Source of the DNA: Gemmatimonadota bacterium | Lineage (GTDB): Bacteria > Gemmatimonadota > Gemmatimonadetes > Longimicrobiales > Gaopeijiaceae | Reading direction: 5' to 3' | Assembly (NCBI GenBank): GCA_022340865.1 | Contig: JAJDNC010000085.1 | Span: 1-39,716 of the forward strand | Length of the DNA stretch: 39,716 nucleotides | Shown here: one piece after another, positions 1-7,972 of the stretch | Position numbering within the stretch: position 1 is the first letter of the stretch | How the letters are laid out: each line of letters opens with the position of its first letter | Notes under the pieces: model-generated | The model's database searches: none | What the model saw: the letters and a program-made list of their open reading frames with translations, nothing else | Told to the model about the DNA's origin: nothing | Program-made: the position numbers and the translations under genes

Positions 1-657
1 GTCGCGCATGACCTGGATGCCCCAGACACGGCTGGAGTCCCGGGGCTGGGGACCGAAGCGGAGCTGGGAGAGGGGAATGCGGTACTCGGCCACCCATCCC
101 AGGGAGTCCACCCGCGTTCCCACCTTCCACACCGCGTCCCAATTCAGGTCCTCGTTGCCGGCATCGTTGGACTCGTACACGTCCTTCTCGACGCCGCGCG
201 GGTTCACGGAGAAGCGGAACGCGGTGCGCCGGTCGTGATACGAGTCGATGATTACGTGGACCCAGTCGGAGTAGATGCCGCTGGCGTCGCGGCGGGCGAG
301 CTGAGCGGCGATGGAGTCGGGGTGCGCGTCGAACATGCGGATGCCGACGTAGAGTGCCTGGTCGTCGTAGAGCACCCGTACCGTGGTGGAGTCGGTGGGA
401 GGCGCCCCGGGGTCCGGGTAGCTCTGGGTGAAGTGGTCCGCCACCGGTGCACGGGCCCACGCGGCGTCGTCGAGGCGCCCGTCGATGACCACCGGGCCCA
501 CGCGGCGTGCGGCGTGCATCACGGGGCGGGTGGTGTCCTGGGCGGGACCGGCGGCACGAGCCTGTGCCTGGAGAGGGGTGAGGGTGCCCAGGGCGAGAAG
601 GAGCGGGAGGGAAGATCGCAGCAGGGCGCTCAGGGCGCTCAGGGCGCTGGAGCTCAT
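1..657 (-). CDS. DUF5916 / family 9 carbohydrate-binding-like exported protein (3' end outside window)
   Basis: The minus-strand frame opens with ATG at 657-655 and stays open for 219 codons to the window edge, so only the N-terminal part is present. Residues 1-33 look like a signal peptide: a Ser/Ala/Leu start, a Leu-rich core, then LQAQARA as a likely cleavage region. After it comes a beta-rich domain with VIDGRLDDAAW, VRVLYDDQALYVGIRMFD and RTAFRFSVNPRGV, the pattern of the family 9 carbohydrate-binding-like N-terminus of DUF5916 proteins. In known members this domain is followed by a large beta-barrel-like region that probably sits in the outer membrane; that part is not seen here. Residues 4-12 are encoded by three copies of a 9-bp unit (plus strand 621-647), giving Ser-Ala-Leu repeats. 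It is divergent from purA. No clear ribosome-binding site is visible. The family call is good; the function is unknown. Confidence 0.8.
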   Translation of the reverse strand, partial: MSSSALSALSALLRSSLPLLLALGTLTPLQAQARAAGPAQDTTRPVMHAARRVGPVVIDGRLDDAAWARAPVADHFTQSYPDPGAPPTDSTTVRVLYDDQALYVGIRMFDAHPDSIAAQLARRDASGIYSDWVHVIIDSYHDRRTAFRFSVNPRGVEKDVYESNDAGNEDLNWDAVWKVGTRVDSLGWVAEYRIPLSQLRFGPQPRDSSRVWGIQVMRD

Positions 658-834
658 GGTCGTCTCGGCGTCGGCAGGTTACGCGGGCGGAAGAGACGCG
701 CGGCCCAGCACCTCCCTCCCCTCCGACCTAAGGACGAGAGCTGCCACCGGATAGTTGCATCCGCCGTCCACCGCCCCTCGGCCGGCTCATCGACACATGT
801 CGGCTCATGGCTCCACACGGCCGTCGGCCTCTCG

Positions 835-863
835 TTGACTCCCCCCTGGGGGGGGCCTAGCTT
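835..863 (+). promoter_or_regulatory. sigma-70-type promoter of purA
   Basis: TTGACT (835-840) and TAGCTT (858-863) are separated by exactly 17 bases, a close match to a vegetative -35/-10 pair. The spacer contains a C6-T-G8 self-complementary tract. Transcription would start near 870 and give a leader of about 60 bases before the purA ATG at 932. No other plus-strand gene lies upstream, because the neighbour at 657 is divergent. Confidence 0.7.
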
Positions 864-889
864 CCCCCAGAGGATACAGCGGTCAGCAG

Positions 890-920
890 GGCCCATCCCC
901 TCGCGGATGGGCCTTTTCTT
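890..920 (+). terminator. terminator-like hairpin inside the purA leader (possible attenuator)
   Basis: GGCCCATC (890-897) pairs perfectly with GATGGGCC (906-913) around an 8-base loop, and TTTTCTT follows directly (914-920). This is the form of an intrinsic terminator on the plus strand. It lies between the purA promoter and the purA start codon, ending 11 bases before ATG. The only transcript it can act on is the purA message itself. A weak ribosome-binding match, GGTGA (923-927), follows the T-tract. Whether it really attenuates is inference. Confidence 0.6.
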
Positions 921-931
921 GCGGTGACTAC

Positions 932-2221
932 ATGTCCGTAACCGGAAAGTGCACGGTCGTCGTCGGGTGCCAGTGGGGCGACGAGGGGAAAGGCAAGATC
1001 GTGGACGTCCTCTCCGAGGGCGCCGACGTCATCGCCCGGTACCAGGGTGGCGCCAACGCGGGACACACCGTCCACGTCGGGGGTGAGGAGTTCATCCTCC
1101 ATCAGATCCCTTCGGGGATCCTCCACCCGGGCACCCGCTGCCTGCTGGGCAACGGCGTGGTCCTCGACATCGAGCAGTTCTTCGAGGAGTACGACGCCCT
1201 GGCCGCCCGAGGCATCGATGTCGAGGGGCGCGTGGGGGTGAGCCGCAGGGCCCACCTGCTGCTTCCCTACCACCGCCTTCTGGACCGCGCGGCGGAGACC
1301 TCCGCGTCCGAGAAGATCGGGACCACCGGCAGGGGGATCGGACCGGCGTACGAGGACAAGGCCGGACGCCGGGGGGTGCGCGTGGCGGACTTCGGCGACC
1401 CCGAGCGGCTGGCGAAGCGCGTGGAGGCGGCCAGGTCGAGGGTGTGCTCCCGCCTGGAGGAGCTGGGGCAGGGCGCCGGCGAGGATCTCGCCCGTCACAT
1501 GGAATCGGCCCTGGCCCTGGGCTCCCGTCTGCTGGCGCTGGCCACGGACACCGGACCGGAGATCACGGCGGCGCTGAGCGCGGGCAAGCGCGTGCTCCTG
1601 GAGGGGGCGCAGGGTACGGCGTTGGACCTGGACCACGGCACGTACCCCTTCGTGACGTCGTCGAACACCACCGCCGCCGCCGCATGCACGGGGACCGGGG
1701 TGGGACCCACCTCCATCGACTCCGTGGTCGGGGTCGTGAAGGCGTACACGACGCGGGTCGGCGAGGGCCCATTGCCCACGGCCTTCGCCCCGGATATGGA
1801 CGAGCATGTACGCAACCTCGGGGGCGAGTATGGTGCGACAACCGGTCGGCCGCGGCGGTGCGGCTGGTTCGACTCGGTGCTCTCTCGCTTCGCCGCCCAG
1901 GTGAACGGCCTGACCGGCCTCGCCGTCACCAAGCTGGACGTCCTGGACACGCTCCCGGAGTTGAAGATCGCATCGGCGTACCGCATGCCCGACGGCAGCG
2001 TCGAGCGGAGCTTCCCCGCCGACACGTGGTCGCTGGGCAAGGTGGAGCCCGTGTACGAGACCGTGCCGGGATGGCGGACGCCCACGGGAGGCGCGCGCAC
2101 CCTGGAGGACCTGCCGGCGGGTGCGCGCCGGTACCTGGACCGTCTCGAGGAGCTCACCGAAGCGCCGGTGCGCTGGGTGAGCGTGGGCACCGACCGGTCG
2201 CAGATCATCCCCGCGGGCTGA
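932..2221 (+). CDS. purA: adenylosuccinate synthetase
   Basis: PurA joins IMP and aspartate using GTP to form adenylosuccinate, the first committed step from IMP to AMP, in the cytoplasm. The protein has 429 residues, the usual family length (E. coli about 432). The N-terminal GCQWGDEGKGK loop carries the expected catalytic Asp17, and GGANAGHTV carries His45. Further family signatures are LLEGAQGTALDLDHGTYP, the switch-like GEGPLPTAF segment, TTGRPRRCGWFD and the C-terminal VGTDRSQII nucleotide-binding motif. The ATG at 932 is the natural start, preceded by GGTGA at 923-927. A promoter and a terminator-like hairpin lie in the short leader. The next gene begins 18 bases after the stop, so the two may be co-transcribed. 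The identification is secure. Confidence 0.98.
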   Translation: MSVTGKCTVVVGCQWGDEGKGKIVDVLSEGADVIARYQGGANAGHTVHVGGEEFILHQIPSGILHPGTRCLLGNGVVLDIEQFFEEYDALAARGIDVEGRVGVSRRAHLLLPYHRLLDRAAETSASEKIGTTGRGIGPAYEDKAGRRGVRVADFGDPERLAKRVEAARSRVCSRLEELGQGAGEDLARHMESALALGSRLLALATDTGPEITAALSAGKRVLLEGAQGTALDLDHGTYPFVTSSNTTAAAACTGTGVGPTSIDSVVGVVKAYTTRVGEGPLPTAFAPDMDEHVRNLGGEYGATTGRPRRCGWFDSVLSRFAAQVNGLTGLAVTKLDVLDTLPELKIASAYRMPDGSVERSFPADTWSLGKVEPVYETVPGWRTPTGGARTLEDLPAGARRYLDRLEELTEAPVRWVSVGTDRSQIIPAG

Positions 2222-2239
2222 GAGGCCGGGGAGCTCGAA

Positions 2240-4009
2240 GTGCTCCTGGCGATCCTCGCGGCAGCCGGCATCCATCTGGTGACCCCGGTGACCCCGGTGA
2301 CCCCGGTGACCCCGGTGACCCCGGTGACCCCGGTGGGGCCGGTGACCCCGGTGGGGCCGGTGGCAGCGGCCGACTCCCTGGACGCCATCAAGCACGTCGA
2401 CTACCTGCTCAGCCAGTACTACCCGGGCCCCAGCGCAGGCGGCGCGCTCTTCCGGTTCCCACGGCGACCCGTCTACGGTGGAGCGTTCGGATCCCACTGT
2501 GATGGGGACATGGGCGACGTGTGCTTCGCGGACGACCCGGATGCCGGGGCGTGTCCCGACTTCGTCCAGTGCCACCACAGCCCGAAGCACATGATCGAGG
2601 TGATGGTGCGGGCCGCGAAAGCGTATCCCGCCTCCGGGTACCTCGCCGGGCAGACCGTGTACGTGCTCACCAAGCAGGACCGTCTCCCCGAAGCCATGAA
2701 GGTGGCCGATTCGTGCGCCGCCGCGGGATGGTGGTGCGACGCTCTGCGCGGCTACGTGCTGCACGCGGAAGGGAAGGACACTGAGGCTGATGCCGTCTTC
2801 CGCGCCGCCCTGCGAGCGGCTCCCGACTCGGTGGCGTGCACCTGGCCCGACGCGACGTGGCTCCTGGGCTCGTGGAGGCAGCGTGGCTCGGAGCTCTCCA
2901 CGGTGGCAGCGCACGACTCCGCCGCGGACTGGAGCTGTGCGAAGAGGACGGCGGTGTCCGACACCATCTGGTGGCTGGCGGATCCGCTGTACAGCGTGCC
3001 GGGCAACGACCGATGGGTCGAGCACCTGGCGCGCTACATGGAGACGCGCTTCTACGACGAGATCAGGCGGACCCACCCGGGCTCCCTGGGACCGGAGAAG
3101 GCCCAGGAGCATCTGTGGGCGAGCCGGATCCGCCGCGGGGCGTTGGACTCGTACGACCTCGGCGAGCGGTACACCTGGACGAGTCGAGCGGCAGCCCACT
3201 ACCACTTCGTCCCGGACGTGGCAGTGGATGACCTGGCCCATCCGGTGTGGCGCCTCGAGGCCCATCTGGACGACGAGGGGTACACGCCATCCTACGAGCC
3301 GGTGCTGCCCGTTCCCCATCAGACGGCTCGATTCCGCATCGCGGACACCCTGCGCGTCGCCGCTGCCACCCGCGTCGAGGGCACGCGGCTGAGCGGAGCA
3401 CTGGACGCCGCCGCCTCCTTCGTGCTGAGCGGTGGACCGAATCGGGCGCCCGTGCTCCTCTCGGCGGACGCCCACCAGCCCACGGTCCGCTTCCTGGGCT
3501 CGGCCCCGGCGCGCCGGTACGTCGCGAGCCTCGAGGTGGTCACGTCGAAGGGGGTCGGTTGGGACCGGCACACCCTGACCCCGCTGCCGGCGGACGGACC
3601 CGCCGTCTCGGATCTCCTCCTCTATGCCGCCTCGGGGGCGCAGGAGCCCTCCACCCTGGAGGCCGCCGCGCGTGTCATGCGCGGCTCGACTACCGTGAAG
3701 CAGGGGGGGGAGGTGGGCGTGTACTGGGAGACCTACGGTCTGCCGCCCGGGGCCACCCTCACATTCCACCTCTCCGTGGAGCGGCGGGGAGGCGGGCTGG
3801 TGGACCGGCTGAGCCGACTCCTTCCCGGCGGCCATCAGGAGGGGCCCGGGCGTATCGTCTGGACCGAGCCGGCCACCGGGGAGACCCACTCCAGCGCGGT
3901 GGCTCTCGACCTGCGGGAGCTCGATGGCGGGGACTACACCCTGGTCCTGCGCGTGGGCTGGGCGGGCCAGGAACTCCTGGAGCGCAGGAGGGACATCACG
4001 GTGGAGTAG
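2240..4009 (+). CDS. exported protein of unknown function with Val-Thr-Pro repeat
   Basis: The frame starts at GTG 2240 behind GGGGAG and encodes 589 residues. Residues 1-13 form a short hydrophobic stretch (LLAILAAAGIHL). A (Val-Thr-Pro)n/(Val-Gly-Pro) tract follows at residues 14-40, encoded by a 9-bp tandem repeat. Residues about 115-200 look like tetratricopeptide-type helices (LPEAMKVADSC, DTEADAVFRAALRAAPDS). Then comes a conserved-looking WWLADPLYSVPGNDR segment, and a C-terminal beta-rich part with VYWETYGLPPGATLTF and GDYTLVLRVGW. The C-terminal pattern resembles GWxTD-type proteins found in Gemmatimonadota and Acidobacteria, but I do not see the GWxTD motif itself. The function is unknown; export is inferred. 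It sits 18 bases after purA, although no metabolic link is obvious. Confidence 0.75.
   Translation: MLLAILAAAGIHLVTPVTPVTPVTPVTPVTPVGPVTPVGPVAAADSLDAIKHVDYLLSQYYPGPSAGGALFRFPRRPVYGGAFGSHCDGDMGDVCFADDPDAGACPDFVQCHHSPKHMIEVMVRAAKAYPASGYLAGQTVYVLTKQDRLPEAMKVADSCAAAGWWCDALRGYVLHAEGKDTEADAVFRAALRAAPDSVACTWPDATWLLGSWRQRGSELSTVAAHDSAADWSCAKRTAVSDTIWWLADPLYSVPGNDRWVEHLARYMETRFYDEIRRTHPGSLGPEKAQEHLWASRIRRGALDSYDLGERYTWTSRAAAHYHFVPDVAVDDLAHPVWRLEAHLDDEGYTPSYEPVLPVPHQTARFRIADTLRVAAATRVEGTRLSGALDAAASFVLSGGPNRAPVLLSADAHQPTVRFLGSAPARRYVASLEVVTSKGVGWDRHTLTPLPADGPAVSDLLLYAASGAQEPSTLEAAARVMRGSTTVKQGGEVGVYWETYGLPPGATLTFHLSVERRGGGLVDRLSRLLPGGHQEGPGRIVWTEPATGETHSSAVALDLRELDGGDYTLVLRVGWAGQELLERRRDITVE
2278..2358 (+). 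repeat. 9-bp in-frame minisatellite (GGTGACCCC)
   Basis: Six consecutive perfect GGTGACCCC units (2278-2331) are followed by GGTGGGGCC, GGTGACCCC and GGTGGGGCC (2332-2358). Read in frame this gives six Val-Thr-Pro, then Val-Gly-Pro, Val-Thr-Pro and Val-Gly-Pro. Gain or loss of units would keep the frame, so the tract can vary in length without breaking the gene. Confidence 0.95.
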
Positions 4010-4072
4010 GGGCCTCGGGGGGGCCGCGCCGGCACGGTTGTCGGTGGAGCGGGTCGGCGTGCGCGCGTGGCT

Positions 4073-4492
4073 TCACACGATGGCCGACACGATCCTGAGG
4101 ATCCACTCGAACACCACCAGGAGCGTCGGCAGCAGGGCCAGACCCACGGAGAATGTGAGGCCCATGCGGAAGAGCGACGGGCCCACGGGGAGCAGCCGAC
4201 GCCCCCACAGCTTGCTCGCGACAACCTCGACGGCCGGCCCCAGCGTGTAGCACACGTTGGCCAGCACCGCGAACGCCAGCACCGGCCTCAACACGATCTC
4301 CAGGAAGGGATGGGGGAGGGGGCGTGCGCCCGGAGGCAGGAGCGAGATCACCCTCATCATGGCCAGCGACGTCACGCCCGCTCCGCCCACGATGAGGTTG
4401 TACTTCAAGCGGCGGGATTCCCACCAGCCGACGATGGCACCGACACTGCGCCGGGCCGGGGCGGGGAAGAGGAATTCGGTGAGGGCGCTCAT
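4073..4492 (-). CDS. small integral membrane protein, unknown function
   Basis: The frame encodes 139 residues starting at ATG 4492. About three hydrophobic segments are visible: residues about 31-52 (LIVGGAGVTSLAMMRVISLL), about 63-85 (FLEIVLRPVLAFAVLANVCY) and about 108-136 (LTFSVGLALLPTLLVVFEWI). I do not recognise a named family. A 21-base near-palindrome lies just upstream (4554-4574) and abuts a TTGACG -35 candidate, so the gene is probably under a dedicated repressor. The SGNH-like gene upstream on the same strand ends 109 bases away, and the regulatory block lies between them, which argues against a single operon. It is convergent with the gene ending at 4009. Confidence 0.75.
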   Translation of the reverse strand: MSALTEFLFPAPARRSVGAIVGWWESRRLKYNLIVGGAGVTSLAMMRVISLLPPGARPLPHPFLEIVLRPVLAFAVLANVCYTLGPAVEVVASKLWGRRLLPVGPSLFRMGLTFSVGLALLPTLLVVFEWILRIVSAIV

Positions 4493-4524
4493 CGTGTCTT
4501 CGTTTCGGGGGCTCGTACATGGAC

Positions 4525-4553
4525 AGATTCACACCTACGAGAGTCATCGTCAA
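4525..4553 (-). promoter_or_regulatory. candidate promoter for the small membrane protein
   Basis: On the minus strand TTGACG (4553-4548) is followed after 17 bases by GAATCT (4530-4525). The -35 element is good and the -10 poor. The -35 touches the palindrome at 4554-4574, so a protein bound there would block or position RNA polymerase. Confidence 0.4.
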
Positions 4554-4574
4554 GTACTTTGTGATACAGAGTAC
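4554..4574. promoter_or_regulatory. 21-base near-perfect palindromic operator
   Basis: GTACTTTGT (4554-4562) and ACAGAGTAC (4566-4574) are inverted copies with one mismatch around a 3-base GAT centre. The block is strikingly AT-rich for this genome. The shape (GTAC ends with an inner TGT/ACA) is like operators of small winged-helix repressors such as PadR-family proteins (inference). No regulator gene lies next to it. Confidence 0.6.
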
Positions 4575-4601
4575 AGCGCCACCGGTCCCACGAGGGCAGG
4601 C

Positions 4602-5345
4602 TCAGCGTGTGGCCAGGACCGAGCGCGCGGCGTACTTGATGAGGGTGGCCGAGCGCGCGTCGACGACGATGGTCTCGCCGGAGCGGGTGTTCACGGCGTC
4701 GGGGAAGACGTCGGGGTCCTTGTGCGCGAGCTCGGCGGCGATGGTGATGGCGAGGGCGTACGTGCCGAGGGGGGAAGCGGTGACCCCGTTGGCCGCGTAG
4801 AACTTCAGAGATGGGTCGAGGGTCCAGGCTCGCTGCCAGGTGTCGGCCGCCGGGACGAAGATGCCGCCGATGGAGTCGGCTGCCGCCTGGTAGGAGGCTG
4901 ATATGCCATCGAAGTTGGAGAGCGCCTCGGGGATCGGCCAGACCTCCCAGAGTGCGGGCTTGGCACCGGCGGCACGGATCTCCTGCGCGAAGAGCTTCGC
5001 ATACTGCACGAGCGAGGGGAATCCGGTGCCGACGGAGGGCCCCTGCTGCATGATCACGTAGTTCCAACCGCCCTTGTCGATGAAGTCCTTTCCGGTGCCC
5101 AGGACCCAATGGTCCTTGAGGGCCAGCCCGATGAGGATCTCGCCCTCGGTGTGGTTCGGGCGCGGGCCCGCGGAGTCCAGGAGGGCCTCTACGACACCCG
5201 GCAGGTCGTTGGTCCCCGAATACGCGTTCCCGATGAAGAGGACGGAGATCCCCATGTTGGCGGGAGCCAGGGCGTCCTTTCCGCACGCTGCGGCGAAGAG
5301 CAGAGCCACCAGCACGAGAGGACGCACGGGGTGGAGCCATCGCAT
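4602..5345 (-). CDS. SGNH-hydrolase-fold lipoprotein, catalytic residues substituted
   Basis: The ATG at 5345 is chosen because GGAGG lies 9 bases upstream and it begins a lipoprotein signal ending LLFAAAC, with Cys21 as the likely lipid anchor. An upstream in-frame ATG at 5405 lacks this support. The mature protein follows the SGNH/GDSL pattern: block I VLFIGNAYSGTNDLP, the middle segment GGWNYVIMQQGPS, and the C-terminal NGVTASPLGTY. Active relatives carry GNS at the nucleophile and DGxH(P/A)SPxGxY at the acid and base. Here the nucleophile position is Ala41, and the Asp and His positions read Asn186 and Thr189. The fold is kept but hydrolysis by the usual triad looks impossible. It may bind a carbohydrate or ester ligand at the cell envelope (inference). 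Length is 247 residues. Confidence 0.8.
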   Translation of the reverse strand: MRWLHPVRPLVLVALLFAAACGKDALAPANMGISVLFIGNAYSGTNDLPGVVEALLDSAGPRPNHTEGEILIGLALKDHWVLGTGKDFIDKGGWNYVIMQQGPSVGTGFPSLVQYAKLFAQEIRAAGAKPALWEVWPIPEALSNFDGISASYQAAADSIGGIFVPAADTWQRAWTLDPSLKFYAANGVTASPLGTYALAITIAAELAHKDPDVFPDAVNTRSGETIVVDARSATLIKYAARSVLATR

Positions 5346-5482
5346 GGGTGCAGTCCTCCGATGCGTGCCGGGTGGGCGCGAAGGTCGCTGTGCGTGGGCC
5401 GTCATACGCCGCGAGCGCGCGGGTTGTTTCCCGGGGGCCCGGTTGCGGGAGGTATTCCGCGTTCGTTCCCGTCCTCCGCCCG

Positions 5483-5511
5483 TTGAGGCGGTCTCCCACC
5501 TCGTCTACCTT
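5483..5511 (+). promoter_or_regulatory. sigma-70-type promoter of ffh
   Basis: TTGAGG (5483-5488) and TACCTT (5506-5511) are 17 bases apart. The expected start near 5518 gives a leader of about 80 bases before the ffh ATG at 5599. The element lies in the divergent region between the SGNH-like gene and ffh. Confidence 0.55.
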
Positions 5512-5598
5512 TCGGCCCTGCCCGCCGGGAGGCGAGACCCGAGGGGCAGCCGGCGGGGACAGCAGCGGGCACAGACGGCCCGGGAGGGTAGGGCGCAC

Positions 5599-6924
5599 AT
5601 GTTCGACGAGCTGAGCGGCAAGCTCGACATCGCGCTGAGCAAGCTGCGTCAGCGCGGGGTCCTCACGGAGCCCATGATCAAGGAGGGGCTCCGCGAGGTG
5701 CGCCGCGTCCTGTTGGAGGCGGACGTCAACTATCAGGTCACCCGGGAGTTCCTCAACCGGGTCCAGGAGCGTGCCCTGGGCGAGGTGGTGGTCAAGGCGG
5801 TGAGCCCCGGCCAGCAGATCGTGAAGATCGTGCACGACGAGCTGGCGGCCCTCATGGGCGGGGACCACGCTGTCCTGGCGTGGGCGCCCTCGCCGCCCAC
5901 GGTGATCCTGGTGGTCGGCCTCCAGGGCTCCGGGAAGACCACCACGGCGGCCAAGCTCGCGCGCCGGCTGTCCAGGGCCGGCCGCACCCCTCTGCTGGCA
6001 GCGTGCGACCTGCAGCGCCCCGCCGCCGTGGAGCAGCTGCAGACCCTGGGCGACAAGGTCGGAGTGCCGGTGTACGCGGGTGAGTCCGGCGGCGACCCGG
6101 TGAGCGCCGCCCGGGAAGCCCGGGAGCGCGCCCGGACGGAGAAGCACGGCGTCCTGGTCGTCGACACCGCGGGACGGCTCCAGATCGACGAGCCCCTCAT
6201 GGACGAGCTCCGGCGGGTGAAGGAGGCCGTCGAGCCCCAGGAGATCCTCCTGGTGGCCGACGCCATGACGGGGCAGGAGGCCGTGAAGATCGCCCAGGGA
6301 TTCGACGAGGCCCTGGGGGTGACGGGGGTGATCCTCACCAAGATGGACGGCGACGCCCGCGGCGGGGCCGCCCTCTCCATCCACGGCGTCACCGGGAAGC
6401 CCATCAAGTTCGTGGGTGTGGGCGAGGGCATGGACGACCTTGACACCGCCGACCCGCAGCGCCTGGCGGGCCGGATCCTGCAGATGGGGGACGTGGTGGG
6501 GCTGGTGGAGCGAGCCCATCTCGCCATGGACCAGGAGGAGCAGGCCCGGCTCCAGGAGAAGGTGCTGGGGAGGGGACGCTTCACGCTGGAGGACTTCCTC
6601 AGCGCCATGCGCCAGGTGCAGCGGATGGGCCCGGTGGAGCATATCCTGAAGCTCATCCCGGGGGTCGCGCGCATGAACATCCCCTCGGCCAACCTCGATC
6701 CCAAGCGCTTCAAGCACGTCGAGGCCATCATCCTCTCCATGACGCCGGAGGAGCGCCGCCGTCCGGACGTGCTCAATGGGTCGCGCCGCGCCCGCATCGC
6801 CAAGGGGAGCGGCCGGCCCGTGTCGGAGGTGAACCGACTCATCAAGCAGTTCCGCGAGATGCAGAAGGTGATGAAGCAGATGAAGGGGATGATGGGAGGA
6901 CTCCCGGGGATGGGGGGGATGTGA
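5599..6924 (+). CDS. ffh: signal recognition particle protein Ffh (SRP54)
   Basis: Ffh binds signal sequences on nascent membrane proteins and, with SRP RNA, hands ribosomes to the FtsY receptor through its GTPase domain. The protein starts [20 protein letters not shown] at ATG 5599, behind GGGAGGG at 5582-5588. The open frame extends upstream but the N domain begins here. It contains the helical N domain, the G domain with [15 protein letters not shown] (about residues 107-121), VVDTAGR (about 187-193) and [14 protein letters not shown] (about 247-260), and a C-terminal M domain ending in a Met/Gly-rich tail ([11 protein letters not shown]). The length of 441 residues is normal. The stop codon overlaps the start of the next gene by four bases. 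The 4.5S RNA gene is not in the window. Confidence 0.98.
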   Translation: MFDELSGKLDIALSKLRQRGVLTEPMIKEGLREVRRVLLEADVNYQVTREFLNRVQERALGEVVVKAVSPGQQIVKIVHDELAALMGGDHAVLAWAPSPPTVILVVGLQGSGKTTTAAKLARRLSRAGRTPLLAACDLQRPAAVEQLQTLGDKVGVPVYAGESGGDPVSAAREARERARTEKHGVLVVDTAGRLQIDEPLMDELRRVKEAVEPQEILLVADAMTGQEAVKIAQGFDEALGVTGVILTKMDGDARGGAALSIHGVTGKPIKFVGVGEGMDDLDTADPQRLAGRILQMGDVVGLVERAHLAMDQEEQARLQEKVLGRGRFTLEDFLSAMRQVQRMGPVEHILKLIPGVARMNIPSANLDPKRFKHVEAIILSMTPEERRRPDVLNGSRRARIAKGSGRPVSEVNRLIKQFREMQKVMKQMKGMMGGLPGMGGM

Positions 6925-7760
6925 GGCGAGCCGCAACATGGGCTGCCGCCCTCGTGCTGACCTGCACTCCGGCGGCCACGCTGGCGCAGGCGACCCGGGC
7001 GCACGCCCCCGACCCGCAGGCGAAGACCCGTCCGGCGCCGGTGGAGCTCTTCCAGTGGCGCTTCGTGGGCGAGGTCGCCCTGGGGACCGCGGCCTCCCTG
7101 CTCGTGGTTCCCTTCGACGGTCGGGTGCGCTCCTGGGTCCAGGACCCGGCCCGCCAGCAGAGCTCCTTCCTGGACCACGGCGTGAACGCCGTCATGCCTT
7201 TCGGGTCGGCCGTGCCCCTGGTGGCGGCCGCCGCGGTGTACGGCATCGGACGCATCGCGGGCCGGAGCACCCTCGCCGACATCGGGCTGCACACGGGCGA
7301 AGCCATGGCCGGTGCCGGCGTCACCACGCTCTTCCTCAAGGCCGTCGTGGGGCGTGCGCGCCCCTACGTGGAGCCCCACGATCCCCATGCCTTCGGCAAG
7401 GGCCGGCCCCTGGCCTTCGCCGGCGGATACGAGTCGTTTCCGTCGGGACATGCCACCGTGGCCTTCGCCCTCGCCGGCGCCCTCACCGAGGAGACGGCCC
7501 TGCACTGGCCGGGCCGGCAATGGGTGGTGGGGCCCGTCATGTACGCGGTGGCCACCGGAGTGGCCTTCGCGCGCGTGTATCGCGACCGCCACTGGGCCAG
7601 CGACGTCCTGGGCGGCGCCGTGGTGGGCACCCTGGTGAGCCGCAGGGTCGTGCGGGCCCTCCACACCGGCGGGGCAGGCCCCTTCTCCCGTCTCGACCCC
7701 ATCCTCCTGCCCCACTCCGGGGGTGGTGCGACGGTGGGTCTGTCCGTAGCCCTTCGCTGA
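6921..7760 (+). CDS. exported PAP2-family phosphatase
   Basis: GTG 6921 overlaps the ffh stop (GTGA), so translation is probably coupled. The N-terminus is a signal peptide ([14 protein letters not shown]). The phosphatidic-acid-phosphatase signature is complete: KAVVGRARP (about residues 140-148), [10 protein letters not shown] (about 174-183), and [16 protein letters not shown] (about 217-232), which supply the Lys/Arg, Ser-Gly-His and Arg/His active-site residues. Two to four hydrophobic helices accompany these. Family members release phosphate from lipid phosphates such as undecaprenyl or phosphatidyl phosphates at the outer face of the membrane. The exact substrate cannot be read from sequence. 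Length is 279 residues. Confidence 0.92.
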   Translation: MRRAATWAAALVLTCTPAATLAQATRAHAPDPQAKTRPAPVELFQWRFVGEVALGTAASLLVVPFDGRVRSWVQDPARQQSSFLDHGVNAVMPFGSAVPLVAAAAVYGIGRIAGRSTLADIGLHTGEAMAGAGVTTLFLKAVVGRARPYVEPHDPHAFGKGRPLAFAGGYESFPSGHATVAFALAGALTEETALHWPGRQWVVGPVMYAVATGVAFARVYRDRHWASDVLGGAVVGTLVSRRVVRALHTGGAGPFSRLDPILLPHSGGGATVGLSVALR

Positions 7761-7855
7761 GGGCGGGGGGCCGGGCCCGCTCCCCCGCCCGCTGCCGTCA
7801 TGTCACCACGCCGTTTGTCGGCGGCACCTCGCCGCTTCCACGCAAGGCGAGCATC

Positions 7856-7884
7856 TGGACCCCTCCCGACCCCCGGGTTATCCT
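7856..7884 (+). promoter_or_regulatory. candidate promoter of rpsP-rimM-trmD
   Basis: TGGACC (7856-7861) and TATCCT (7879-7884) are 17 bases apart. This would start the transcript near 7891, about 80 bases before the rpsP ATG. The -35 is a four-of-six match, so support is moderate. Confidence 0.4.
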
Positions 7885-7972
7885 TCACGTCTGCCTAGCC
7901 GGAGGGAGAACGCCTCCGGACCGCCTGCCACATGGGATGACGGGCGGCAAGCCACACGGAACCGTCAGGACG

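Noticed and set aside
857..3889. Very long minus-strand open frame opposite purA and the next gene
   Set aside because: It is antisense to clear genes, Arg/Gly/His-rich and low in complexity, with no family motif. It is a by-product of high G+C.
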